Shown: positions 1-6,249 of the stretch, one piece after another
How positions within the stretch are numbered: position 1 is the stretch's first letter
Layout of the letters: each line of letters begins with the position of its first letter
From: Anaerolineales bacterium
GTDB lineage: Bacteria > Chloroflexota > Anaerolineae > Anaerolineales > DRMV01
Assembly: GCA_015494815.1 (NCBI GenBank)
Contig: WGAK01000144.1
Location: 1-7,829, forward strand
Direction: 5' to 3'
Length of the DNA stretch: 7,829 nucleotides
The notes under the pieces: generated by a model
The model's input: only the letters and a program-made list of their open reading frames with translations
What the model was told of the DNA's origin: nothing
Database searches by the model: none
Made by a program: the position numbers and the translations under genes

Positions 1-283
1 CATAATAGGCCCGTCGAATCCGCACCCGTCCGTGCTGGGTCATCACCTCGCGTTCTTTGTAGCCCTTGAACTCCCACGCTCCGCCGCAGGCACACGGTTG
101 GCTTGGGCGTTCTCCGCTCCCCTGCTGGGCAATCCCTGCCTCCATCAAAAGTCCCTTTATTGTTTGCAGGGTTTGTGCCGCCCGCTCTTCCAATTCCCGC
201 AGCGTGGCCCCCTGGTGTGTTTCCGACCAGGCCAAAAAGGCTTCCATGGCCTCCCTACATTGTTGCAAGGCTTCTTGTTTCAT
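1..283 (-). CDS. ISKra4/UPF0236-like transposase, N-terminal part (runs off left edge)
   Basis: Ninety-four codons are open from an ATG at 283-281 to the window edge with no stop. An AGGAG ribosome site (complement of 291-295) lies 7 bases upstream and fixes the start. Residues 1-50 look like a helical, glutamate- and glutamine-rich leader. A zinc-finger-like PCACGG (residues 63-68) follows, then a segment ending GRVRIRRAYY (residues 85-94). In ISKra4-type transposases as I recall them, a Cys-x-Cys-Gly-Gly motif followed by a G-x-(V/I)-x-(I/V)-x-R-x-Y-Y segment and a second Cys pair marks the N-terminal zinc-binding region. The catalytic domain would lie left of position 1 and is not visible, so activity cannot be judged. 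It could be another family with a similar N-terminus, but a transposase is clearly the best reading. Confidence 0.72.
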   Translation of the reverse strand, partial: MKQEALQQCREAMEAFLAWSETHQGATLRELEERAAQTLQTIKGLLMEAGIAQQGSGERPSQPCACGGAWEFKGYKEREVMTQHGRVRIRRAYY

Positions 284-347
284 GGGGCTTCTCCTAAGGT
301 TTTTTCTCCTCCAATTGTACTCCCCTCCACCAAGCTGGGACACACCC
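1..347 (-). mobile_element. One end of an ISKra4-like insertion sequence (rest lies left of the window)
   Basis: This is the transposase-proximal end of an insertion sequence: a leftward transposase start (1-283) preceded by about 64 bases of A/T-richer leader. The proposed outer boundary is near 347, where the minus strand reads GGGTGTGTCCC (complement of 337-347). The boundary rests on two things: the minus-strand ATPase-like frame on the other side becomes stop-terminated exactly there, and the sequence style changes (poly-T run at 300-305, lower GC). The opposite terminal repeat and any target duplication lie outside the window, so the ends and the family are inferred. Confidence 0.6.
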
Positions 348-466
348 TAGGGCAGGGTTTCGCCGTGAGGCGGGTTCAGCACCTCGCGCAGCGCAGCCCG
401 AAAGCGCTTCTGCTCCTCCACCCGCCCGAAAAAGGGCTTGCCGTTGACCAGCAGGGGCCGGGTCAT
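347..466 (-). pseudogene. AAA/STAND-type ATP-binding protein, N-terminal remnant cut by the IS
   Basis: A 39-codon frame starts at ATG 466-464, behind a strong GGGAGGAG-type ribosome site (complement of about 472-479), and ends in TAG at 349-347. The product carries NGKPFFGRVEEQKRF (residues 9-23). This matches the F-x-G-R-E-type start that precedes the Walker A loop in many AAA/STAND ATPases. It ends at GETLP (residues 35-39), just where such proteins usually continue into a hydrophobic strand and the P-loop. The stop codon spans the proposed IS junction: T and A come from the host and the last G from the element. This suggests an intact gene once read on into a Tyr codon. No P-loop is present, so the fragment should be non-functional. 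A genuine tiny gene is possible but less likely. The family call rests on a short match. Confidence 0.5.
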
Positions 467-514
467 GACTGCTCCTCCCGCATCGGCTCTCGGGTTGGGC
501 TTACGGCCCCGGCC

Positions 515-1294
515 TCAGCGCCCTTTCCACGCCGGGGAGCGTTTGTTCAGAAAGGCGTCCATGCCCTCGCGCTGGTCTTCGGTGGCAAAGAGCAGGTAGA
601 ACAAGCGGCGCTCGTAGGCCAGGCCCGCGCTCAGGGTGCTTTCCAGCGCGTAGTTGACGGCCTCTTTGCCCAGGCGCACGGCCACGGGCGCGCGCTCGGC
701 AATGGCCTGGGCCAGTTTCAGGGCCTCGTCCAGGTACTGCTCGGTGGGCACCACCCGGTTCACCAGGCCGAAGCGGGCCGCCTCTTCCGCGGTCAGCCGC
801 CGGTCGTTGAGCACCATCTCCATCGCCAGGTACTTGCCCACCGTGCGGGTCAGCCGCTGGGTGCCCCCCGCGCCCGGAATGACGCCCAGGTTGATTTCGG
901 GCTGGCCGAAGCGCGCGTTCTCCGCGGCCACGATGATGTCGCAGGCCATGGCCAACTCGAAGCCGCCGCCCAGCGCCCACCCGGCCACCGCCGCGATGAC
1001 GGGCTTGTGCACCTGCCGCAGGCGGTCGAACAAATCCACATAGCCGCTCAGCAGCATGTCCACCGCGCTGGCCTGGCTCATGGCCTTGATGTCCGCGCCG
1101 GCCGCGAACACCCGCTCGGTGCCGGTGATGACGATGGCGCCCACGGCCTCGTCCGCGTCCCAGGCCGCCAGCCCGTCCATCAGTTCACGCAGCAGCGCGG
1201 GGCTCAGCGCGTTGTAGGCCTTGGGGTTGTTCAGGCGCAACAGGCCCACCCGGCCGTGGCGTTCGCGCAGCACCAAAGGCGTGTTTTCGCTCAT
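515..1294 (-). CDS. Enoyl-CoA hydratase (crotonase family)
   Basis: This 259-residue protein has the usual length of the crotonase family. It should hydrate trans-2-enoyl-CoA to 3-hydroxyacyl-CoA in the second step of beta-oxidation, in the cytoplasm and probably as a hexamer. The two catalytic glutamates of classical enoyl-CoA hydratase (Glu144 and Glu164 in rat) align with Glu113 in GGGFELAMACD and Glu133 in FGQPEINLG, with the same 20-residue spacing. The oxyanion-hole residues correspond to Ala67 in AAGADIK and Gly110. The C-terminal segment FATEDQREGMDAFLNKR also resembles the mitochondrial enzyme. Having both glutamates argues for a true hydratase rather than an isomerase or a hydrolase. 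The start has a GGAGG site (complement of 1303-1307) 8 bases upstream. It lies 27 bases downstream of the acyl-CoA dehydrogenase gene in the same direction, so the two are probably co-transcribed. The exact chain-length preference cannot be read from sequence. Confidence 0.93.
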   Translation of the reverse strand: MSENTPLVLRERHGRVGLLRLNNPKAYNALSPALLRELMDGLAAWDADEAVGAIVITGTERVFAAGADIKAMSQASAVDMLLSGYVDLFDRLRQVHKPVIAAVAGWALGGGFELAMACDIIVAAENARFGQPEINLGVIPGAGGTQRLTRTVGKYLAMEMVLNDRRLTAEEAARFGLVNRVVPTEQYLDEALKLAQAIAERAPVAVRLGKEAVNYALESTLSAGLAYERRLFYLLFATEDQREGMDAFLNKRSPAWKGR

Positions 1295-1321
1295 GGGGTT
1301 TTCCTCCGGGGGAAGGGGGTT

Positions 1322-2488
1322 TCAGGCCAGCCCGACCTTAGGGGCCTGGCCCTGCAACAGGCGGCGGGCAATGACCAGCCGCTGAATCTCGCTGGTTCCC
1401 TCGCCGATGGTCATCAGGCGCACATCCCGATACATGCGCTCCACGGGGTATTCCCGGCTGTAGCCATAGCCGCCGTGGATTTGGATGGCGTCGCGGGCCA
1501 CTTTTTCGGCCATCTCGGTGGCGTACAGTTTGGCCATCGCCGCGGCCTGGGCGAAGGGGCGGCCCTGGTCTTTGAGCCAGGCCGCGTAGTAGACCATGAG
1601 CCGCGCCGCGTGGATGGCGGTGGCCATGTCGGCCAGCATGAACTGGATGGCCTGGAAGTGGGCGATGGGCTGGCCGAAGGCCTGGCGTTCCTGCGCGTAG
1701 CGGCGGGCCTCGTCGAACGCGGCCTGGGCGATGCCCACCGAGAGCGCGGCAATGCCGATGCGGCCGCCGTCCAGAATCTCTAAGGTCTGGTGCAGGCCCC
1801 GACCTTCCTGCCCCAGCAGCGCGTCGGCCGGCAGCCGCACCTGGTCGAAGGTCAGCGCGTGGCTGTGGCTGGTGCCCAGGCCCATCTTGCGCTCGGGCGG
1901 GCCCACGTGCAGGCCCGGGGCCTCGCGCGGCACGATGAACATGCTCAGCGCCTTGCTGCTGCGCTCGGGCCGGGTGCGGGCCAGCACCACGATGAACGCG
2001 GCCGCGCCCGCGTTGGTAATCCACATCTTTTGGCCGTTGAGCACCCACCCGTCGCCCTCGCGGGTGGCGCGGGTCTGGATGCCCTGCAGGTCCGAGCCGG
2101 CCTGGGGCTCGGTCAGGGCCAGCGCGGCCAGGCGCTCACCCGTCACGGCCCGGGGCAGCCAGGTTTGCTTTTGGGCCTCGGTGCCAAAGCGCACGATGGG
2201 CTCCAGCCCCAGGCAGTTGTGGGCCTCGACGGTCAACGCGGTGCCCGCGTCGCCCCAGCCCAGGGCTTCCAGGGCCACGGCCTGAGCCAGGGTGTCCAGG
2301 TCGCTGCCGCCGTAGGCCTCGGGCACGGTCATGCCCATTAAACCAAACGCGCCGCCTTTGCGCAGCGCGTCCCAGTGCAGTTGATGGTGCTCGGCCAGTT
2401 CCGCGGCCTGGGGGCGCACCTCCTTGGCCGCGAAATCCAGCACCGCATCTCGCCACATGCGAAGTTCGTCGGTCAGGGCAAAATCCAT
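1322..2488 (-). CDS. Acyl-CoA dehydrogenase (FAD-dependent)
   Basis: This 388-residue protein has the normal size of short/medium-chain-type acyl-CoA dehydrogenases. It should oxidise acyl-CoA to trans-2-enoyl-CoA with FAD and pass electrons to electron-transfer flavoprotein. Domain order is an N-terminal helical domain (about 1-115), a beta domain (about 120-230) with the first family signature ALTEPQAGSDLQG (124-136) and the WITN segment (156-159), and a C-terminal helical domain with the second signature QIHGGYGYSREYPVE (336-350) continuing to Asp355. The catalytic base is Glu363 in TIGEGTSEIQR, equivalent to Glu376 of medium-chain dehydrogenase. An isovaleryl-type base would sit elsewhere in the fold, so a straight-chain or 2-methyl-branched substrate is more likely, but specificity stays open. 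ATG 2488-2486 has AGGAG (complement of 2498-2502) 9 bases upstream. It is the first gene of the leftward operon and feeds its product to the adjacent hydratase. Confidence 0.94.
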   Translation of the reverse strand: MDFALTDELRMWRDAVLDFAAKEVRPQAAELAEHHQLHWDALRKGGAFGLMGMTVPEAYGGSDLDTLAQAVALEALGWGDAGTALTVEAHNCLGLEPIVRFGTEAQKQTWLPRAVTGERLAALALTEPQAGSDLQGIQTRATREGDGWVLNGQKMWITNAGAAAFIVVLARTRPERSSKALSMFIVPREAPGLHVGPPERKMGLGTSHSHALTFDQVRLPADALLGQEGRGLHQTLEILDGGRIGIAALSVGIAQAAFDEARRYAQERQAFGQPIAHFQAIQFMLADMATAIHAARLMVYYAAWLKDQGRPFAQAAAMAKLYATEMAEKVARDAIQIHGGYGYSREYPVERMYRDVRLMTIGEGTSEIQRLVIARRLLQGQAPKVGLA

Positions 2489-2510
2489 GGGGTCCTACTC
2501 CTGCGAAGTG

Positions 2511-2524
2511 CGAGCATCGAGCAT
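2511..2524. repeat. Two tandem copies of CGAGCAT in the divergent control region
   Basis: Two perfect head-to-tail copies (2511-2517 and 2518-2524) end two bases before the plus-strand -35 box. A partial further copy, GAGCAT, occurs at 2632-2637 just before the glycosyltransferase start. The position would suit a regulator site, but two 7-base copies can also arise by chance. Confidence 0.4.
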
Positions 2525-2525
2525 C

Positions 2526-2553
2526 TTGCCGACCACGACACCGACATTATAAC
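2526..2553 (+). promoter_or_regulatory. Candidate sigma-70-type promoter of the glycan operon
   Basis: TTGCCG (2526-2531, 4 of 6 consensus) and TATAAC (2548-2553, 5 of 6) are separated by 16 bases. Initiation would fall near 2560, giving a leader of about 80 bases to the ATG at 2640. Its -10 box overlaps the TATAAT of the opposite strand, so the two directions may compete for polymerase. This is a pattern match only. Confidence 0.42.
2546..2551 (-). promoter_or_regulatory. Candidate -10 box of the leftward beta-oxidation operon
   Basis: The minus strand reads a perfect TATAAT here, about 58 bases before the acyl-CoA dehydrogenase start, so a transcript starting near 2540 would have a leader of about 50 bases. 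No good -35 hexamer sits 16-18 bases further upstream (about 2568-2574 is GC-rich), which suggests weak or activator-dependent initiation if the box is used. Confidence 0.42.
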
Positions 2554-2585
2554 GCATCTCGCCGTTGTCGCGAGGCGGCAATCGG

Positions 2586-2598
2586 GGTATCATATACC
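2586..2598. repeat. Short perfect inverted repeat GGTAT-CAT-ATACC in the glycan-operon leader
   Basis: The 5-base arms (2586-2590 and 2594-2598) flank CAT. The site lies downstream of the proposed plus-strand start point and upstream of the minus-strand promoter. It is an A/T-rich island in very GC-rich DNA, so it could be an operator half-site pair or simply a remnant of spacer sequence. It is too weak to be a terminator and has no T-run. Confidence 0.33.
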
Positions 2599-2639
2599 GC
2601 GTCGCCTCCCGACACGCGCCACCTTCGTGGGAGCATGGT

Positions 2640-4253
2640 ATGGCATCGTTGAAGGGCTGGTTGGGGCACATCCCCGGCCTGGTGGAGTTGGATTGGTATT
2701 TGCGGACCCGGCACCGGGTGGAATTGCACCGGATGCTGCGCCACATCGCGCCCTGGCTGTGGCAATGGGCGCATCAGGCCGTGGAAGCCGCCGCGACCGC
2801 GCCGCGCGGCAGGCGTGTGGCCGTGTTCGCCATGCTCGCGCCGTGGGTGGCGCACACCACGCTGCTGAGCCTGGCTTTGCGCGCGCTGGGCCATCGGGTC
2901 GCCCTGGGCTATCTGCCCTATCAGAACTGGAGCGACCGCGAGACCCGGTGGGATGTGCGCAAGTGGGACCTGAACTACCGGGCGTTGCTGTCGCAGGCGC
3001 GCGTGGCCCTGGAGCCGGTATCGCTGCTGCGCGTGGGCCCCGGGCCGGTGCCCGCGGCGCTGGAGCCCGCGCTGCGGGCCCTGACGCGTCGCGATGTGGC
3101 CTACACCCGCCAGCGGGAGGATGTGGACGAGCGTTCGCCCCTCTTTGCCCTGCGCTGGCAGCGCAACCGTCGCGCGGCCGCGGCGCTGCTGCGCTGGTGG
3201 CGCACCTGGCGCCCCGATGTGGTGGTGGTGCCCAACGCCACGGTGCTGGAGTTCGGCGTCGCCTACCTGGTGGCCCGGCATTTGGGCCTGCCCGTGGTGA
3301 GTTACGAATTCGAGTATCAGAAAGGCCACGCCTGGATTTCGCAGGGCGCGCCGGTGATGGCGTTGGACACCGACGACCTGTGGGCCGCGGTGCGCGACCA
3401 GGACCTGACACCGGCCCAGTGGCAGCGGCTGCAGGCGCTGATGACGGCCCGCCGCGGAGGCCGCACCTGGGGCGACCACGCGCGCGCCTGGCAAAACACG
3501 GGGCGGGCCGGCGGCGAGGCCCTGCGCCAACGCCTGGGCCTGGATGACCGGCCGGTGGTGCTCATCGCCACCAATGTGTTCGGCGATTCGGTTACCCTCG
3601 ACCGCCAGGTCTTCTCTCAGGGCATGGCCGATTGGCTGGCCGACACCTTGCGCTTCTTCGCCCGCCGCCCCCAAATGCAGGTGGTGGTGCGGGTGCATCC
3701 CGGCGAGGCGCTGCTGGTGCCGGGAGGGATGTCCATGCTGCAGGTCATTCGGCAGGCGTTGCCCCAGCCCCCGGCCCACATCCATGTGGTGCCCCCCGAC
3801 GCCAAAATCAACACCTACGACCTGGTGGACCTGGCCGCGCTGGGCCTGGTCTACACCACCACCTTGGGGCTGGAGATGGCCACGGACGGCGTGCCCGTGG
3901 TGGTGGCCGGGCAGGTGCATTACCGCGGCCGGGGCTTCACCTGGGACCCCGCCACCTGGGACGCGTATTACGACCTGCTGGAGCGGGCGTTGCGCGACCC
4001 CGCGGCCCTGGCCTTGACCCCCGCGCAGGTCGAGGCGGCCCGGCGCTACGCCTACCATTTCTTCTTCACCTATCCCCGGCCGTTCCCCTGGCATCTCATG
4101 TTTTGGGAAGAGACTTTGGCGGCCTGGCCCTGGGACAAGGCCCTGGCCGAGCCCGCGTTTCGCGAGACCTTCGGCCTGTTCGCAGGGGAGCCTATGCGTT
4201 GGGCCGCCTGGGCCCGGGCCGAAGCGGAGCCCTTCCCCCAACCCCCTTCGTGA
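2640..4253 (+). CDS. Capsule polysaccharide biosynthesis-type glycosyltransferase (GT-B-like)
   Basis: From the ATG at 2640 this is a 537-residue soluble protein. The start is preferred over an in-frame TTG at 2565 (25 codons longer) because GGGAG at 2629-2633 is 6 bases upstream and the longer version would begin almost at the predicted transcription start. The N-terminal half has Rossmann-like strands, such as RVAVFAML (59-66) and PDVVVVPNATVLEFG (192-206). The C-terminal half has DRPVVLIATNVFGDS (303-317), VVVRVHPGE (348-356) and a donor-site-like stretch from VYTTTLGLEMA (404-414) to VVVAGQVHYRGRGFT (420-434). This HP...TTLGLE...G.PVVV.G..HY.GRG pattern resembles the Capsule_synth proteins (KpsC/KpsS-like, CMP-Kdo users) as I know them. 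It probably transfers a sugar onto a surface polysaccharide or glycoprotein in the cytoplasm before export. There is no signal peptide or clear membrane helix. It heads the operon and is followed after 12 bases by pseB. The fold is fairly sure, but donor and acceptor are inferred. Confidence 0.75.
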   Translation: MASLKGWLGHIPGLVELDWYLRTRHRVELHRMLRHIAPWLWQWAHQAVEAAATAPRGRRVAVFAMLAPWVAHTTLLSLALRALGHRVALGYLPYQNWSDRETRWDVRKWDLNYRALLSQARVALEPVSLLRVGPGPVPAALEPALRALTRRDVAYTRQREDVDERSPLFALRWQRNRRAAAALLRWWRTWRPDVVVVPNATVLEFGVAYLVARHLGLPVVSYEFEYQKGHAWISQGAPVMALDTDDLWAAVRDQDLTPAQWQRLQALMTARRGGRTWGDHARAWQNTGRAGGEALRQRLGLDDRPVVLIATNVFGDSVTLDRQVFSQGMADWLADTLRFFARRPQMQVVVRVHPGEALLVPGGMSMLQVIRQALPQPPAHIHVVPPDAKINTYDLVDLAALGLVYTTTLGLEMATDGVPVVVAGQVHYRGRGFTWDPATWDAYYDLLERALRDPAALALTPAQVEAARRYAYHFFFTYPRPFPWHLMFWEETLAAWPWDKALAEPAFRETFGLFAGEPMRWAAWARAEAEPFPQPPS

Positions 4254-4265
4254 GGAGTTCGACGC

Positions 4266-5279
4266 ATGGATTGGTCGCAACAAACGGTGCTGGTGACGGG
4301 CGGCACCGGTTCTTTTGGCAAGAAATTCATCGAGATTTTGCTGCGCGAGTATCACCCGCGTAAAATCATCGTCTTCAGCCGCGATGAACTCAAGCAGCAC
4401 GAAATGCGCCTGAGCGGCTTCGACCACCCCAACATGCGCTACTTCATCGGCGATGTGCGCGACCGCGACCGTTTGCGGCGGGCCATGCAAGGGGTGGATA
4501 TCGTGGTGCACGCGGCCGCGCTCAAGCAGGTGCCCGCGTGCGAATACAACCCGATGGAAGCCATCAAGACCAACATCCTGGGCAGCGCCAATGTGGTGGA
4601 AGCCGCGCTGGACGCCGGCGTGCGCAAGGTGTTGGCCTTGAGCACCGACAAGGCCGTGAATCCCGTCAACCTGTATGGCGCCACCAAACTGGCCGCGGAG
4701 AAACTCATCGTGCAGAGCAACGCATACGCGGCCCATACCCACACCCGCTTCAGTTGCACCCGCTACGGCAATGTGGTGGGCAGCCGGGGCAGTGTGGTGC
4801 CCGTGTTTTTGCGTCAGCGCGAGCAGGGACGCCTGACCATCACCGACCCGCGCATGACGCGCTTTTGGCTTTCGTTGGAGCAAGGGGTGCGCTTCGTCAT
4901 TCGGGCCATCGAGCAGATGGAAGGCGGCGAGGTGTTCGTGCCCAAAATCCCCAGTATGCGGGTGATGGACCTGGCCAGGGCCATTGCGCCCGAGGCCGAG
5001 ATTGAGGTCATCGGCATTCGCCCCGGCGAGAAACTGCACGAGGTGCTGCTCAACGAAGACGAGGCCCGCAGCGCGGTGGAGTTGGACGACATGTTCGTCA
5101 TCCTGCCCGCGTATGAAGAGGCCTGGTTTGGGCAGGGCTGGAAGCAGCGCGGCAAGCCGCTGCCCGACGGCTTTCGTTATGCCAGCAACACCAACAGCCA
5201 GTGGCTGACGGTGGACGACATTCGGGCGATGGTGCGGCCCATCGAGGCGGCCTATGCCCGCGCGCGGACGCAGCCCTGA
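4266..5279 (+). CDS. pseB: UDP-N-acetylglucosamine 4,6-dehydratase (inverting), PseB/FlaA1-like
   Basis: This 337-residue extended SDR should convert UDP-GlcNAc to UDP-2-acetamido-2,6-dideoxy-beta-L-arabino-hex-4-ulose, the first step of pseudaminic-acid synthesis. The NAD(P)-binding loop is TGGTGSFG (11-18), followed by FSRDELKQ (37-44) and FIGDVRD (60-66). The active-site stretch is STDKAVNPVNLYGATK (126-141). Asp128, Lys129, Tyr137 and Lys141 match Asp132, Lys133, Tyr141 and Lys145 of Helicobacter FlaA1. The Tyr separates it from CapE-type 4,6-dehydratases, which have Met at that place, and from the much longer membrane-bound PglF type. TRYGNVVGSRGSVVP, DPRMTRFW and IRPGEKLHE complete the family pattern. 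The soluble, roughly 330-residue size fits PseB. ATG 4266 follows GAGGAG (about 4252-4257). The gene lies 12 bases after the glycosyltransferase and 13 before the SDR gene, so all are likely in one transcript. Confidence 0.92.
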   Translation: MDWSQQTVLVTGGTGSFGKKFIEILLREYHPRKIIVFSRDELKQHEMRLSGFDHPNMRYFIGDVRDRDRLRRAMQGVDIVVHAAALKQVPACEYNPMEAIKTNILGSANVVEAALDAGVRKVLALSTDKAVNPVNLYGATKLAAEKLIVQSNAYAAHTHTRFSCTRYGNVVGSRGSVVPVFLRQREQGRLTITDPRMTRFWLSLEQGVRFVIRAIEQMEGGEVFVPKIPSMRVMDLARAIAPEAEIEVIGIRPGEKLHEVLLNEDEARSAVELDDMFVILPAYEEAWFGQGWKQRGKPLPDGFRYASNTNSQWLTVDDIRAMVRPIEAAYARARTQP

Positions 5280-5292
5280 GCGAGGGCCGGTC

Positions 5293-6249
5293 ATGCGGTT
5301 GCTCATCACGGGCGTGACGGGGCTGCTGGGGGCCAACCTGGCGTGGGAGGCGCGGCAGGCCGGGTTCGCGGTGTGGGGCGTGGCCGCGCGCCGGCCGTTG
5401 CCCGGCGCGCCCTTCCCCATGCGCACGGTGGACCTGACCGCCCCGGCCGCGCTGGACGCGGTGTGGGCCTGGGCTCGCCCCGACGCGGTGATTCACACCG
5501 CGGCCCTGGCCCATGTGGACGCGTGTGAGCGCGACCCCGCGCGGGCCCGCGAGGTCAACGCGGTGTTGCCGGGGGCCCTGGCTACCCGCGCGGCCCAGGC
5601 CGGCGTGCCCCTGGTGCACATTTCCACCGACGCGGTGTTCGACGGCACCCGCGGGGATTACACCGAAGACGACCCGCCCAACCCGCGGAATGTCTACGCC
5701 CGCACCAAACTGGAAGGCGAGCGCGCGGTGCTGGCCGCCCACCCCGGGGCCGCGGTGGCGCGGGTCAATTTCTTCGGCTGGAGCCTGACCGGTGGGCGCA
5801 GCCTGGCCGAGTGGTTCCTGGACAACCTGCAGGCCGGGCGCCCCATGCGCGGGTTCACCGATGTGTGGTTTTGCCCCCTGCTGGCCAACCATCTGGCCCA
5901 GGTGTTGCTGGCCATGCTGGCCCGCGGGTTGACGGGGGTGTATCACGCCACCAGCCCCCAATGCACCACCAAATACGCCTTCGGCGTGGCCCTGGCCCAG
6001 ACCTTCGGCTACGACCCGGACCTCATTCGGCCCGCGACGGTGGACGACGCCGGCCTGACCGCCCCGCGCCCGCGGCGTCTGACGCTGCGCAGCGACAAAT
6101 TGACCCAGGCCCTGGGCCGACCGCTGCCCGATTGGCGCGCCGGCTTGCAAGCCTGGCACCGGCAGTTCACCACCGGCTACACCGAAGACTTGCGGGCCTG
6201 GCTCACTTCGCCCCTGGAGGACGCGCATGCCGACTACTGCCTCTTATGA
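5293..6249 (+). CDS. RmlD-like SDR sugar-nucleotide reductase
   Basis: This 318-residue short-chain dehydrogenase is related to dTDP-4-dehydrorhamnose reductase (RmlD). It has the cofactor loop GVTGLLG (7-13), HTAALAHVDACERDP (68-82), the catalytic region HISTDAVFDG (109-118) and Tyr135-x-x-x-Lys139 in YARTK. These are the Ser/Thr-Tyr-Lys elements of an active reductase that uses NAD(P)H. RmlD proteins are usually 285-300 residues, so this one is slightly long. The substrate is not readable. Lying directly after pseB, it may reduce a 4-keto sugar nucleotide made by that enzyme or a related keto intermediate. No RmlA, RmlB or RmlC is present, which argues against a plain rhamnose role. ATG 5293 was chosen over the in-frame ATG at 5254 because the latter lies inside pseB, while GAGGG at 5282-5286 sits 6 bases upstream of 5293. 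Its tail overlaps the next gene by 23 bases. Confidence 0.82.
   Translation: MRLLITGVTGLLGANLAWEARQAGFAVWGVAARRPLPGAPFPMRTVDLTAPAALDAVWAWARPDAVIHTAALAHVDACERDPARAREVNAVLPGALATRAAQAGVPLVHISTDAVFDGTRGDYTEDDPPNPRNVYARTKLEGERAVLAAHPGAAVARVNFFGWSLTGGRSLAEWFLDNLQAGRPMRGFTDVWFCPLLANHLAQVLLAMLARGLTGVYHATSPQCTTKYAFGVALAQTFGYDPDLIRPATVDDAGLTAPRPRRLTLRSDKLTQALGRPLPDWRAGLQAWHRQFTTGYTEDLRAWLTSPLEDAHADYCLL

Noticed and set aside
467..514. A possible terminator after the enoyl-CoA hydratase gene, formed around GGCCCCGGCC.
   Set aside because: The stem is only about 4 base pairs, the loop is too small and there is no T-run. The segment is better explained as spacer with the ribosome site of the broken ATPase gene.
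32..1783. A 583-codon open frame on the plus strand across the IS end, the hydratase and part of the dehydrogenase.
   Set aside because: It crosses unrelated genes and the IS junction, has no recognisable domain, and the opposite strand carries proteins with intact catalytic motifs.
2565..2639. A 25-codon N-terminal extension of the glycosyltransferase from a TTG start.
   Set aside because: There is no good ribosome site before the TTG, it lies next to the predicted transcription start, and a better-placed ATG with GGGAG follows at 2640.
2547..5426. A 959-codon open frame on the minus strand opposite the glycosyltransferase and pseB.
   Set aside because: It is antisense to two clearly conserved genes, is rich in His, Gln, Gly and Arg with no family motif, and is the expected by-product of GC-rich codon use.
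5098..6228. A 376-codon minus-strand frame opposite the SDR gene.
   Set aside because: It is antisense to a complete SDR with cofactor and catalytic motifs, and its own product is low in complexity with no domain.
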